Source of the DNA: a bacterium
GTDB lineage: Bacteria; Auribacterota; JABMQX01
Reading direction: 5' to 3'
Assembly: GCA_030691545.1 (NCBI GenBank)
Contig: JAUYEE010000076.1
Span: forward strand, 1-60,365
Length of the DNA stretch: 60,365 nucleotides
Shown piece by piece: positions 19,968-34,900 of the stretch (within the stretch, counting starts at the first letter, position 1; the number at the start of each line of letters is the position of its first letter). The notes beneath the pieces are model-generated. The model was not told where the DNA came from, ran no database searches, and saw only the letters and a list, made by a program, of their open reading frames with translations. A program made the position numbers and the translations under genes.

Positions 19968-22900
19968 ATGAGCGGAAGAAAAGGCGTGGTGTTGTGGATT
20001 CTTGCCGCAGCGATGTTGCTGCTGTTCGTGCTGAATTCGGCGACAGGGCTTCCGCCGTTGCCGAAAAGCCTGGAGTCGGCCCGTCAACAGGCCGCCAAGG
20101 CGCCTCCGATCTCGAATACCACGGTCTATCGGGGACGCCCTCCGTACGACCAGCATCCCCTCATGCCGAACAAGGGGAAGGTGAAGAACCTCGTCATCCC
20201 GGTCCTCGCGGATGATGACCCCGGCTTCCGCTCACAGCCGCTCTGGCCGGCGCCCTGGCTTGGGCGGATGAACCTGATCTGGGTCTTCGAGGCGGCTGGC
20301 AATCGCCGGCAGTTGCCGGGAGGCGGTGGAGCGACGGGAATCGAGGCGTGGGGATCGTACGACCGCGATGGGGATGGCCTGCCGGACGCCTGGGAGCGAA
20401 TCCAGCAACCCAGGCTTTATGAAGCCAGCACCGAGGATCCCCACGGCGGCGGCCACGACCCTGACGGAGACGACACCTTTCGCAGCCAGGACGTGGCAGG
20501 GACAAACCTCGACGAATACAACTGGGGGACGGACCCGCGGAACACGGACACAGATGGCGATGGTTTGCCCGACGGATACGAGATTACGTACGGCCTGGAC
20601 CCTCTGGACGACGGCAGCAAGCCTGTCCCGGACATTCCTCCGGAGATCCTCGCGTTGTACCCCAATTTGCACGGTGTCAACATGAATGGGGCCGACGGAG
20701 ACCCTGACGTGGATGACGGGGAGAGTGACGGAGGTACCAATATTGTGGAGGCCTTCGCCTATCAGTCGCCGACGGACCCCAACGAGAATACAATCCTAGG
20801 CAATGCTGAGGATCCGGACGGGCAGACCCCCCCTGCCCCCGTCTCCAACGTGTTAGAGTTCTTCTTCTTTGGCACGCTGGAATTCAACGGGTACAGCGAC
20901 TTAGATAACGACGTGTTCGTCCCCGCACCGTCACCGTGGCCCGGGGCGCCCCTGCCGGGGATGTTGACAACGGAGTGTCCGGACGATACGAGCAGGTATT
21001 TCCGGACGCCCAGCGGGGCGCTCCGCCCATCGAATCCGCTCGACCCCGATACCGATGATGACGGACTGCCCGATGGGTGGGAAATCTGGTATTACGCCCC
21101 TGGTAACCCATACGGGGGCCCGAACCCACTGGACGATGGGCGAACACCCGATGTGAATGGCGAGACCCATCCCGCTTGCGGGCCGGACGGTGACCCGGAC
21201 CTGGACGGTCTCACGAACGCCGAGGAATTCCTGATGGGTACGGCTCCTTCCCCGGCTGCCACTTCGTCGGGAAGGGGCACAGAAAGCGTGAAATCCTATT
21301 TTGCCGATATGTCCCGCCCGAAGTTCCAGCCCTCGCGTGCGACCGAGTTTTACTACGGGCAGTTCCAGATCGAGTCGTTCGTCGCTCCCTACGTCATTCT
21401 CACGTTTCAGAAATCTTACTACGCCCGTTATCCGGAGAGGATGATCGAGGAGGCGTTGCGGCAGCTTGAGGAAGGTGGCTTCAACTATTCTCTCTTCGAC
21501 GCCAACAATGACGGGTGGATTGACAACCTGTGCATCGTCCATCAGGGTCGCGGACAGGAGTTGACGGGTAACCCGGATCACATTCTTTCCGGGACTTATT
21601 ATCTCGACCAGCCGGTGGAGGTGGGTCACTGGAAGGTTGAGACGATGCCAGACCCGTTGAACCCCTATGCTGCCATGGGATTCGGCTGGAGTCCGGTTTA
21701 CACCACCGAGGAGCCCGACGCAACGTACAGAGCGCAACGAGCCATCATTCTTCCGGAAATATTGCAGTTCTATGACGCAGGCACAGGCCAGCAAGCGGTC
21801 CTGCGGGACGAGCATCTTTCCATCGGGCCGGCCTGCTACGAGATTGCGCGGTCCATCGCCTTGGCGGAGCCTGAGGATGGACGGCAGGTAGGATTACCCG
21901 ACCTATTCGACAATGACCCGGGCGTTCAGGACGCGGGAGCAGGTATCGGCGACTGGGGGCTGATGGGCACCGGAGCGTGGAACTATGTCCCCGGGCAACA
22001 ACAACTGGGCGCCCCAACTCCCGGTGATCTTCCGGCCCCTCTCTCCCCCTGGGAAAAGATCAAACTCGGTTGGGTCATACCTAAAAAGTTGGAGATGGAC
22101 GGACGCTGGAAGGAGCTTACTGCCCATTTTCTCAGGCGCGAGATCCTCTGGGCGGAGGAAGGAATGCCCCCCGGGGAGTACTTGTTGGTGGAAGTCAAAA
22201 TGAAGCAGGGGTTTGTGCGATTCATGACCGACCCGGTCATTCAGCCCGCGTGGAGCTCCCCCTTTGACCAGCCCCTTCCCATCCCCACGGATATAGACCC
22301 CGGCCTCGTGGGGCTGCTGCAGGATAGCGCGTTTACCAATAGCGGGGACGGAGGAATCCTCGTCTGGCATATTGACGACAACGTCGGAAAAATCAGGGAC
22401 AACAATGTCAATACTGGCATCGGCGGGCGCTATCGCGTTGCGCTGATGCAGGCGGACGGCCTCAACGACCTGGAAAACTACGACCCGCTCAACCTGACCG
22501 GCAATACCGCTGACGAGGGGGACCTGTTTCCCATCCTCAACTTCCCCGACCCCAATGAGCCGGGACGGCAGGTGGATATGTCCTTCGATTCCTTCCAGCG
22601 GACGGAAGAACTCTCGGACGGGCGGGTCGCCGTGTACCCCACGACCGACTCCTATACCGACGGTGATACACAGATCCGCTTCGCTCACATTCAGAGGGGA
22701 CCAGCCTTCGAGGTGAGCGGCGGCTGGCCGCCGGGCAACATGCTATGGGCGGACAGCGATCATGAGATGTTCCACCTCTTCTGGGACCTAAACCATCGCT
22801 ATCTCTGGTTTTCCGTGGATAAAGACCGGCCGGCCATCGTCGTCAAAAAACCGAATGGCTACTTGTACCGATACCCGTATCTCTGGCCCAATGGGGATGA

Positions 22901-25900
22901 GGGTCCTTATGGGGACAGCGGGAACGCCCTCGACCAGGAGGAACTCAAGACGGTGGGGACCAACGAGATTTGGTGGGATGCCACCGACTCTGTCGGCCCA
23001 AACGTCAGGATTGATTTGTACGAGAATGATGACCTCGTTTTCACGATTGCGAACTCCGTTCCGAACACGGGATTCTATGCCTGGACAGTCTCACAGGCCG
23101 CGAGAGAGGTTCTGACCAGCGGGGCGGACGAGTTCCAGAGCGTTCCCGTCTATAGCAGCAACTACTTGCTCAAGATTTCGGACGCGTCGGATGCCTCCGT
23201 CTATGATTACAGCGACGACTACTTTGGCTTCAGCGATGCGGACAATGACATGGTCCTCGGGGCGGTTCCGACGAGCTTCCAGGACGGGACAGCGGTAGCC
23301 ATTGCCTGGACAGCGGATTCGAGCATCGAGCGGGTGAACGTCGAGTTGTACTTCCAGGGGCAGCTTTACGAGACAATCGCGCAGAATCTCCTCAACACCG
23401 GCCCCGGAAGTGTTTCCTGGACGCCAGGGACGGTGCCGCTCGAGATACGGAACATCGGATGGAACATCCGCGTGTCCGACGCGTCCAACCCGAACGTTTT
23501 CGTGGAGAATCCGGTAAGCATCCCCAGGTACACGGTCGCCCCGAACTACGCGGACGTAGTGCTGACACCTCAGACAATCTTCTGGACCCTGGACGCAACC
23601 AATCAGCCGCTCGCACAGCCTGTTATTGTCGCCGGCAAGCCGGTCGAGATTACCTGGACAACGACTCACCCGACCACTTACACGGTCAACATCAACCTCT
23701 ACCAGAATGACAGGTTCCTTCGTTACTTGCGCCAGGAATACCCCAACGTGGGGCGGTTTGTCTGGTTTGTTCCGCTTGATCTCCAGGCGGGAGACTATCG
23801 CATTAAGATTGTCTCGTCGCAGTCGGCCGCATTGGCGGACAATTACGCCTTCAGCGCGGAGTTCTCCGTGCTGCCGGCGGCCTGGATTGTGTACCCGGCA
23901 GGCGGCGCGGAACTGAACGCCCTTAACTGGGATTACAAGCCCTTCGGGCAATTGGAGTTCACGGACGGCTACAGCATCGCGAACATCATTTTTGCCTCGG
24001 CCATCAGCAACCCGAACCTTACCTACCGCCTGGAGTATCTCGATGCTGGCGGTGTCTGGAGACAGATTCCGGGGGCGTCGAGTATTCAACTCGACCCCGC
24101 TCAGTATGACCCGCAAACAGGCTTCCTCGTGGCCACGCGAGGGAACTTCCCCTGGGACACCTCCGGGCTGACGATACCGGAGTGTCGGGTGAGGATTATC
24201 TGCAATCAGAATCCGTCCATCAATCACCAGAGCGGGCGGTTTGTCGTGGACCATACACCCCCGAAAATCGTCGGGTTGCGATTCGGAAGCCAGACCGTTA
24301 ACCCTCTTCCGCCGATTGCTGTTGACCCGAACGATCCGCTTTCGCCCATTGTGGCGGAGAATGTGGACGTCCACGCTCCGATCGAGATCACCTTCAACAA
24401 GCAAATGGATCGGGAGAACTACTCGACGCAGGCGGATGTCCCGATCTTGCATTGGCCCTGGTCCACCTGGTACAAGCTCACTGTCTCGGAGGTTCCTCTC
24501 GTCCAGAGCTTGCCGGGGAGCGATCCCGATGCGCCCCCGGGACCCGCGGATCCCGACCTGCGCTCGGCCCTCACTCCTGCGACGGTCACCTGGTCAGGCA
24601 CTTCGTTGATCTACTATCGCCAGGAGCCATGGGCTCCCAACGCCGTGTATTACGTCTATGTGTGGAGGGACGCCAGAGACAAGCATAAGGTGGGCAACGA
24701 AGTGGGCATTGATTACGCCTTCTGCTTTGTCACGGCGGACTTCGAGCCGCCCAGCGTGGATACGGATCGCGACGGAATCCCCGATGACGTGGAGAAGCAG
24801 TATCCTGCGCGGGAGCCTGGGGCCCCGGGGCTGAATCCATTTCTGGCAGACGCACAGCTTGACGCCGATGGCGATGGTGTGAGCAATGCGGCAGAGATCG
24901 CCCTCGGAATGAACCCCATTCTGAATGACTCTGACCGCGACGGGATGCCGGACGGCTGGGAACTGTCGTGGGGCTTCGATCCGATCGTGGACGACGCGTG
25001 GGTGGACTACGACGGAGACCGGCTGACGAATATCGAGGAGTTCAAGTTCGAGACCGATCCGACGGATCCGAACTCTCCCGTGACCGTCTATGTGGACGCG
25101 GCGAACGACTCCGGGTTTGAGGACGGCAGCCAGGAGCATCCGTGGACGACCATCCAGAAGGGCATAAATAACGCCTTAGCTCCTGCGATTGTTGTGGTGG
25201 CGGATGGGCTGTACGAAGAGCACATCAAGATGAAGAATGGCATCGCCCTCTTTTCCGCAACGAGGTACGGGGCAACCATTCAAGGTACCGGCGCCGGGAC
25301 CGTCGCGACGGTCACCGACGTGCCGGTGGCAAGAATAGACTGGTTTGTCATCACCGGCGGCAATGGTTTCACGGGCGGAGGAATCTCCTGCGTGAACTCG
25401 CCGATTGTCATTTCCCGCAACAAGATTACAGCGAACACAACGCAGAGGGCGTACTACGACCTCGGCGGCGGCGGGATTTATCTCGAGAAGTCCGATGCGG
25501 TGATCCGGGGCAACGAGATTCTGCGGAACAACTCCGTGTTCTTAGGCGGTGGAATTCTGTCGCTGGATTCGTCCCCGCTCATCATCGGCAACGTCATCGC
25601 GAAGAACGTTGCGGAGGTGTGTGGTGGGGCGGCTTACATCGAGCACGGCTCGCCGATTCTGACGAATAATACGATCATGGACAACGTCGCCGTGTGGGGC
25701 AACTATGGCGGTGTGTTCTACCACCACGGCTGGAACGTTCCGGCATACACCTATCGGCAGAACGATGGCGCCTGGTACTACTATAACAACCCGATTTACA
25801 ACTACAGGAACCTCGGGTATCCGCTGGTTGTCAACTGCATCATTCGCGGCAATGGAAGGCAGCTCCACGGGATTCCTCTGTCGGGGGTGTGGTACTCGAA

Positions 25901-28900
25901 CTTAGAGAGCAACATCTTCGGATTTCCTCCGCAGGAATACGGGTTGTTCCCGTGGGAATACTCGATCTACTTCGAGAAGTACTGGGATTTCGATATCGCC
26001 GCCTTTGAGGGATACGGCTCCGCGTACTGGGAAGGGTATGACTCCTTTACCGACTTTTACTTCGATTTCTATACCGGCTACAGACTCGACATGCTGTTCT
26101 TCGGTGGGCTCGCCGGGCAGGATTACCTCAACTTCAACATTGACGAGGCCCCGCTGTTCAAGGACCGGCAGAACGACGATTACCACCTGCGACCGGGTTC
26201 CACGGACATTGACGCGGGGACAGACCCAACCGCCTTCTCGGTCGACATTGATGATGAGCTGGCTCCGGTTGACGGCGACAACGATTCCGTGGTGGTGACG
26301 GATATCGGCGCCGACGAGTTCGTTGACTCCGATTGGGACAATCTCCCCGATTATTGGGAACGATTGTACTTCGGCGACCTGACCCACGACGGCACGACCG
26401 ATACAAACCGAGACGGACAGGACGACCTGACCGAATATGAAGGGAACGAGGACCCGACCGCTCCCCGCGTCCCGGACCAGGATGGCGACGGCATGCCCGA
26501 CAGCTACGAACAAGCCAACGGGCTGGACCCGGCGGTGAACGATGCGGACGCTGACCTCGACGGGGACGGCTTGACGAACATCCAGGAATACCGCTCCGGC
26601 ACCGACCCGCAAAACCCGGACACCGACGGCGACGGCTTGACCGACGCCGATGAAGTGATCTGGGCGCCGACGAATCCGCTCAATCCGGACACCGACGGCG
26701 ACGAGTTGAACGACGGCGACGAGTTGTTGGTGCACAACAGCGACCCGCTCAACCCCGACACCGACGGCGACGGCTACCCCGACGGATACGAGATTCAGGA
26801 GTTCGGGAATTTCGATAACGATGGAAGCGGCGACGCGGACAACGATGGTCTGACCGACCTTGCGGAATACCTCCGAGGCACAGACCCGACGCTTCCCGAT
26901 ACGGACGGCGACACGCTTTCGGACGCCGTCGAGACGAACACCCGTGTTTATGTGGACGCAAACGATACCGGGACCGACCCACTCAGTCCTGACACGGACG
27001 GCGACGGCTGGCTCGACGCGGCCGAGACGAATACCGGCGTGTACGTCAGCCCCGACGATACGGGCAGCGACCCGAATAGCACCGACGGCGACCACGACGG
27101 GTTGCCGGATACGTACGAGATCGGGCGATTCGGCGATTACAGCCGCGACGGGACGGAGGACTTGGACGGAGACGGCTTGACAGACATAGAGGAGTTCTAT
27201 GCCGGCACCGACCCGACAAACCCGGACACGGACGGCGACGGGCTATCCGACGGCGTCGAAACGAACACCGGCGTGTTTATTGATGGGATGGACACCGGCA
27301 CAGACCCGCTGGAGGCGGATACGGATGGCGACGGGCTTTCGGACGGCGTCGAGACGAATACCGGCGTGTTCGTTGACGAAAACGATACCGGCACGAATCC
27401 GTTGGCAGAAGATACCGACCGGGACGGTCTGGAGGACAACGTCGAGACCAACACGGGTGTCTTCGTTGACGAGAACGACACCGGGTCCAGCCCTCTGCTG
27501 ACTGACACCGACGGCGACAAGCTCCTCGATGACGATGAAGTGTTCCTGTACGGAACCGACCCCAACAAGGCCGATACGGACGGTGACGGGCTGAGCGACA
27601 AGGAAGAGATTGATGTTCTGCTCACCGATATGCTCTCCGCCGATACCGACGGCGACGGTCTGAGCGACTTTGATGAACTATTCGTGTACTTCTCCGACCC
27701 GTTCAGGACCGACACCGATAAGGATGGACTCCCGGATAAGTGGGAAATTGACAACTTCGGGAATTTCGACGCGGACGGAAAGGGTGACGCAGACGGGGAC
27801 GGCCTGACCGACCTCCAGGAGTTCACTCTTGGCACCGACCCGAACAACTCGGATACCGACGGAGACGGCCTCAGCGACCCTGACGAAGTGACGAAGTACA
27901 ACACCGACCCGACCAAGGCCGACACCGACGACGACGGGCTGAGCGACCGGGATGAAATCTTCGTGTACAACACCAATCCGACGAATCCGGATATGGACAA
28001 CGACGGATTGTCGGACGGTGACGAGATTCTCGTTTACGGAAGCCTGCCGCGGAACTGGGACACAGACGGCGATGGCATGTCCGACGGTTTTGAGATTCAG
28101 TACTTCGGCGACTTCAGCCGCGACGGGACCGGCGACTTCGACGGAGACCGGCTGACAGACCTCGATGAGTTCCTGCACGGCACAAATCCGGGGGACGACG
28201 ATACCGACGATGACGGGCTAAAGGACAACTCCGAAATTAGTCGCGGGACAGACCCGCTCAATCCCGACACGGATGGCGACGGATTGTTGGACGGTCAGGA
28301 GGTCTCGAGGGGAACAAAGCCTCTCGACCCGGATACAGACGATGACGGTCTGTTCGACGGCGTCGAGACGGATACAGGAATCTTTGTGGACGAGACGGAT
28401 ACAGGGTCTGATCCAAAGAAGTTCGACACCGACGGAGACCTCCTCAGCGACGGCGACGAGGTGAAGGTTTACGGCAGCGACCCGAACAAACCTGATACCG
28501 ACGGCGATGGCATGCCGGATTGGTGGGAGGCAGACAGAGACCAGGACGGTGTCAGCGACCTCGCGGAAGTGAAGCTTTTCGGGACCGACCCGCGCAGAGT
28601 TGATACTGACGGCGACGAGATGCCCGACTGGTACGAGATCGGGCTGGTCTATGACCCGAATCCCCTCGACCCGTTGACGGACGACGCGGCTCTCAACAGG
28701 CACGCTCCTCCCGACAATGAGAACAATCTCGACGAGTTCCTGAACCTCAACCCTACCCCTCCGGCCGCTCTCGACCCCGCAACGGATGATGCCGCAGACG
28801 ATAGGGACGGCGACGGCACGAACAACCTTGACGAGTTCCAGAACTCCGATACCGACAACGACGGACTCACGAACAATGAGGAAGTCACCCGAAAACCGCC

Positions 28901-31900
28901 GCTCGACCCGCTCGGCCCAGACATGGATGACGACGGTCTGACGGACGGCGAGGAGCTTAACCGGACAGTTCCCGACCCGGACGACCCCAACGTTCCACCC
29001 GCACAGATTCCGGCGCCGACCAACCCCAGGAATGCCGACACGGATAGCGACGGCATGCCGGATGGCTACGAGGTCTTTATCTCCACGCTTGACCCGACCC
29101 AGCCGCTCGATCCACTCGTCCGCGACGGCACATCTGACCGAAACAGTGACGGCGAGACGAATCTCGACGAGTACCTCGGCTATGACCAAGATGGAGACGG
29201 GCTAACCACCGACGAGGAAGTCAATCGGACTATCCCCGACCCGAACGACCCAAACATTCCCCCCAATCAGATTCCTGCGCCCACCAACCCGTTACACGTT
29301 GATACGGACCGGGACGGGCTGGTTGACGGAGCCGACGGGGAGGTACTGAAGACAGACTACCCGAAGGGGATTGACGCTGACAACGACACGTTCGTGGACG
29401 GCGAGGAGGACTTCGGGACCGACCCGCTCGACCCCGACACCGATGGCGACGGGCTCCCTGACTGGTGGGAGGTGAGCCGAACTGTCCCCAACCCCAACCC
29501 ACCACCCCCAGACATTCCTGCCCCGATCGATCCCACGGATCCGACGGGCGTGAACGGGCCGACAGGGGACTTTAACGGAGACGGTGTTCCGAATATTGAT
29601 GAGTATCTGGGAAGTCCCGATGCGGACGGCGACGGTATCCTCAACATCTACGAAACGAATACGGGCGTATTCGTGGACGCGAACGATACGGGAACGGACC
29701 CGCAGAACCGCGACTCGGACGATGATACCCTGCCGGACGGCTGGGAAGTCGTCAACGGGACCGACCCGAACGCCCCGACCGGAGTTAACGGACCCGACGG
29801 CGATATTGACGGTGACGGCATCACAAACTTCGAGGAGTACATGACCGCCGACACCGACAATGACGGCTTGCGGGACATCGTCGAGACGAACACCGGCGTG
29901 TGGGGTGATGAGAACGATACCGGGACCGACCCGGGCAATCCCGATACCGACGGCGATACCCTCCTCGACGGCGTCGAGACGAACACCCGCATCTATGTTG
30001 ACGCGAACGACACCGGTACCAACCCACTGAGTGCTGATACGGACGGCGACGGGATGCCCGACTGGTGGGAGGTCTCGCTTGCAGGGGACCCGGCTCCGCT
30101 TAATCCGTCCGTCGCGGACGACGCGGGTGACCGAAACGGTGATGGGGAAACCAACCTGGCGGAGTTCCTCGCGGCGGATTCGGACCGCGACACCCTCACC
30201 AACGGCACGGAGATCACCCTCGGCACTAACCCTCTGGACCCGGACACGGATGGGGACGGCATGCCGGATTGGTGGGAAGTCAGCGCGGGCACGGACCCCG
30301 CTGACGCGGCAGGCGATAACGGCCGCGACGGCGACATTGATGGCGACGGCATCACGAACTACGTCGAATATGCCACAACCGACAGCGATCTGGACGGGCT
30401 CCTGAACCCCGTAGAGGATTTGACCGGCGTCTTTGTTGACGTGGACCACACGGGCACAAGTCCTCTTGACGGCGACACGGACGATGACTTGCTGCCGGAC
30501 TACGACGAGGTTTACGTATATCCGACCGACCCGAACAACCCGGACACCGATAATGACGGGCTGACCGACTTTGAGGAAATCAGGGTCTATTTCACCGACC
30601 CCATGAACCCGGACACGGATGGCGATGGGATGAGCGACGGTGACGAAATCGCCTACCCAAGCGACCCGTTCGATCCGGACCTTGACCGCGACAGCCTGCC
30701 GGATGGGTGGGAGTTCGACAACGGCCTTAACCTGACGGTGGATGACTCGCTCCAGGACGCGGACGGAGACGGCGTCAGCAATGTGGGTGAGTACGTGCTG
30801 GGGACCGACCCGAACGACGCGGCTTCGCCGAGTCGCCTGTACTTCGTCAACGCGCAGACCGGCGATGACGCCTGGGACGGCACCAGCTCGACTTACAATG
30901 GCGGAACCGATGGGCCGAAACGAACAATCCAGGCCACGATCGAGGTTGCGCGCACACCGGCAATCATTCGCGTGGCGGCTGGCAACTATGTAGAGAATCT
31001 AACGTTGCGGCCGAACATCGCCCTGCTTGGCGAGGGCGAGGAGGTGTCGGTCATCGTCGCGGCAAAGACGGGCAACGTGGTGAGCTTCGATGGAGTAGCG
31101 GGAGTCATTGACGGCTTCACCATCGCGGGGGCGCAGAACCTGCACGGCGCGAAGGTGTATGCTTACAAGGCGTGTGTGGTCATCACGAACAACCTCATCA
31201 CGAGCAGTCTGCCGCCCGGCGCCGCCAACGCCAGAGGTGTGGGTATCTACTGCAACAGCAGCCCCATGGCGCACATCGCCCGCAACCGCATCATCGGCAA
31301 CTACAACGACGACCTCGGCGGCGGAATCTTCACCTTCGCCTCGTCCGCGAATATCCGCACCAACCTCATCGCGGACAACACAGCGATTCTGGGCGGCGGC
31401 GGAATCTGCGTCAAGGACGGCTCGCCCGAAATCATCAACAACACCGTTGCGAATAACCTCAGCGGGTACGGAGCCGGCGGAATCCTGGTTCTGGCAGGGT
31501 CGCCGCACATCTCTAACTGCATCCTCTGGGGCAACGGCGATGACCTCGAAGGCGTCTCGGTGGAGATGATCAATCACTGCGACATCCAGGATGGCGACTT
31601 TGACGGCGAGAGAGGGAACTTCAGTCTCGATCCTCTATTCAAGCGTCCGTCCACAGGCGTCGTCTTGAACAACGACTATCGCCTGCGTGTGGAGTCGCCG
31701 TGCATTGACGCGGCAACGAGCGCGTATGTGCCGACGGCAGACCTCGATGGCGAACCGGTGCCGTTCAACTACATCAGGCGGGGTTACTACTGGTTCTACT
31801 TCGACGGCGTGGAGTACATGAGCTGGACCGCTGGCTACCTCTCCAGCTTCTACGACTTCGCGACGGGTGAGTTAGTGCCCGATATCTACGACTATGTACA

Positions 31901-34900
31901 ACAGTCCTCCATTGACGTGGACATCGGCGCGGATGAGGTGACCGACACTGATTTCGACGACGTCACGGACGAGGTTGAGAGAAATGAGTGGGGCACGCAG
32001 GCGTTCCACATTGATACCGACAACGACGGTATGCCCGACCGCTGGGAGAATGACTACGGCTTCGATCCCCTGGTGGACGACGGGCAGGGAAACGCCGACG
32101 GCGACGCCTTCACAAATGTCGAAGAATGGATTTTTGGCACGAACCCGGGGAGCAGTTCGTCGCCAGCTCACTATTTCTACGTGAACGCGGCGACCGGCAA
32201 TGACGCCTGGGACGGCACGCGAGCTCGCTATGCTGGCGGCACGGCTGGGCCGAAGGCGACGATTCAAGCGGGAGTGGACGCGGCGACCGCTCTCCAGGAC
32301 CTTCTCATCCTGAAGCAGCGCGGATACCCGCCGCAGTTGCCCGTGACGGTTCGGGAGCGCATGTGGCAAGGCGAACGGAGAGAGCCCGCGGTCGTTCTGG
32401 TCGCCTCAGGAACGTACAACGAGAACGTGACGATGGGCGAGGCGGTCGCGCTCATTGGAGCGGGATTTGACAATACCATCATCAACGCGCCGGCAACGGC
32501 AAACGCCGTCACGTTCAGCGGAATCACAATCGCCAAGCTCAGCGGCTTCACAATCGCGGGCGGCGATCCCCCCGGGGCGAAGGTGTTCCTCTACCGCTCG
32601 CCGGCGAGCTTGAGCGGCTACGCGGATGACCAAGACGCGATCCGGTTCGCGCCCGTCATCTCCCACAACCGCATCACCGGCAGGCTCGGCACGCAGGAGG
32701 AAAGCGTGGGCGGGACGGGAATCTATTGCAGCGATTCAAGCTGCATCATCGCCTACAATGAGATTCTCTGGAACCACTCGCAGCTTTCAGCCGGCGGCAT
32801 TTTCTGCTCGTCTGGCTCTCAGCCGCTCGTCGTCGGCAACCGGATTTTCGACAATGCGACTGAGATGTACGGCGGGGCCGTGTGCCTGGGTGGCGACTCG
32901 GCGCCGGTCATCGCGCGCAACGTAATGGTTCGGAACACAGCGCTCCTGGCCGGAGGCGCAATCTACGTTGCCCAGGGCTCCCCGCGGATTACGAACAACA
33001 CGCTCGTGGACAATTCCGACGGCATCTTTAACTCAGAGGGCTCTCCGGTAATCAGCAACTGCATCCTCTGGGGGAACGGTGATGACCTCGTTGATAACGC
33101 CGGCTCAGCAGCGGTGACCTACTGCGACATCCAGGATGGCGACTTCGCTGGGTTCGCCGGGAACATCAGCCGTGATCCCGTGTTCAAGGACGCCTACAGA
33201 GATGATTATCACCTGAGACCTCTATCGCCGTGTGTGGATGCCGGGAGAAATGTCCTGAGCAACGGAAGCATGATTACGTCGCCGTCGCTGTACACGATTG
33301 ACGTGGACCTCGAGAACTCCCCGTTCGACGGGAATAACGATGGTGCGGCACAAATGGACATCGGCGCCGACGAGATGCTCGACGTTGACCGAGACCAGAT
33401 GCTCGATTCCTGGGAACGGCAGTACTTCGGCGGCCTCGGACGCAACGGAACCGCTGACGCGGACCGCGATGGGTTAAATGACCTCGATGAGTTCACCTTC
33501 AACGGCCATCCTCTGGCTTCTGATGCCGACCACGACCGGTTGACCGACTATCAAGAGGCGAAGGTCTACGGAACCGCCCCGAACATCCCCGACACAGACG
33601 CTGACGGAGCCAGCGACTTCCGCGAAGTCCAGTGGTGGGCAACGAACTGGAACGCGGACTATGACCGCGATGGCGTGATCAACATCCTCGACCCCGATTC
33701 GGACGGCGACGGTATCGCGGACGGTTACGAGATGGACAACCAGCTCTTCACCAGCATCAACGATGCCGGTCGTGACCGCGACAGCGACGGTCTGACGAAC
33801 CTTCAGGAGTACCAGCATGGAACCGACCCCAACAAAGCCGATACTGATGGGGACGGGATTTCAGACGGTGACGAGGTTAGTGTGCACGCAACAAATCCGC
33901 TCAACCCGGACACCGACGGCGATGGATTGCTTGACGGACTGGAGTTGGTGAATTCAACCGACCCGTTCAACCCGGACACCGACGGCGATGGCATGCCCGA
34001 CGGCTGGGAGGCGGCGAACTCCATTGATCCTCTCACTGCGGACGCTGTGCGTGACCCGGATGGCGACCGCCTGCTGAACATCGAAGAATACCGCTTTGGA
34101 ACGAATCCACACGATGCTTCCTCGCCGGTCACCACCTATGCGGATGATTCGAACCTCGGCTCCCAGGACGGAAGCAAAGAATACCCCTGGGGCACCCTCG
34201 GCTTGGCTATCCAGTATGTCGAGGCCGTGATGCCTGGGAAACCGGTGGTCATCGAAGTCGCGGAAGGGACGTACAACGAGAACCTTGTCGTTCCGGAGAA
34301 GGTCTTCCTGAAAGGCGCCGGAGCGGACAAAACGCAGATCAACGGCGGCGGAAATGGCGTCGCGGTGACGTTTGCGAACGTGCCAGTCGCCAAAATAGAC
34401 GGCTTCACGATCACCGGCGGGCGGAACGCGGACGAGATGGGCGGCGGGATTTACTGCTTCAACTCGAAGCCCGTCATATCCAACAACGTCATCCGGGGCA
34501 ATGTGGCCCGGTGGGGTGGCGGCATCGGGCTGAAAGAAGGTTCGGACGCCGTCATCTTCAACAACGTCATCATGGCGAACACAGCGAACATGTTCGGCGG
34601 CGGAATCGCCTGCGACGGGTCCCCACCGACGGTCACGAGTTGTACCGTTGTGGATAACACGGCGACATTCGGCGGTGGCGGCATTTACAACGCGAACGGT
34701 ACGTCCACAGTCGCGAACTGCATCCTCTGGGGCAACGGTTGGGAATTGTCAGGCATCTCGTTGCCGATGATTGGCTTCTCGAACATCGAGGACGGCAACT
34801 TCCGCGGCCAGCGTGGAAACGTCTCCGCCGACCCCGAGTTCATCAAGGGAGTCTTCAGCGGATTGTACTTGGCTGACAATAGCCCCTGCGTGAACGCGGG

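Noticed and set aside
23091..24452. Several minus-strand frames of 300-450 codons opposite the giant protein (also near 25902-27095, 28218-29189 and 29292-30449)
   Set aside because: They are low-complexity V/R/G-rich products of the antisense of aspartate- and glycine-rich TSP3 and beta-helix codons.
26326..30830. Periodic DNA that might be taken for a tandem satellite or CRISPR-like array
   Set aside because: The repeats are in frame, degenerate at third positions and encode TSP3 units; there are no fixed-length spacers.
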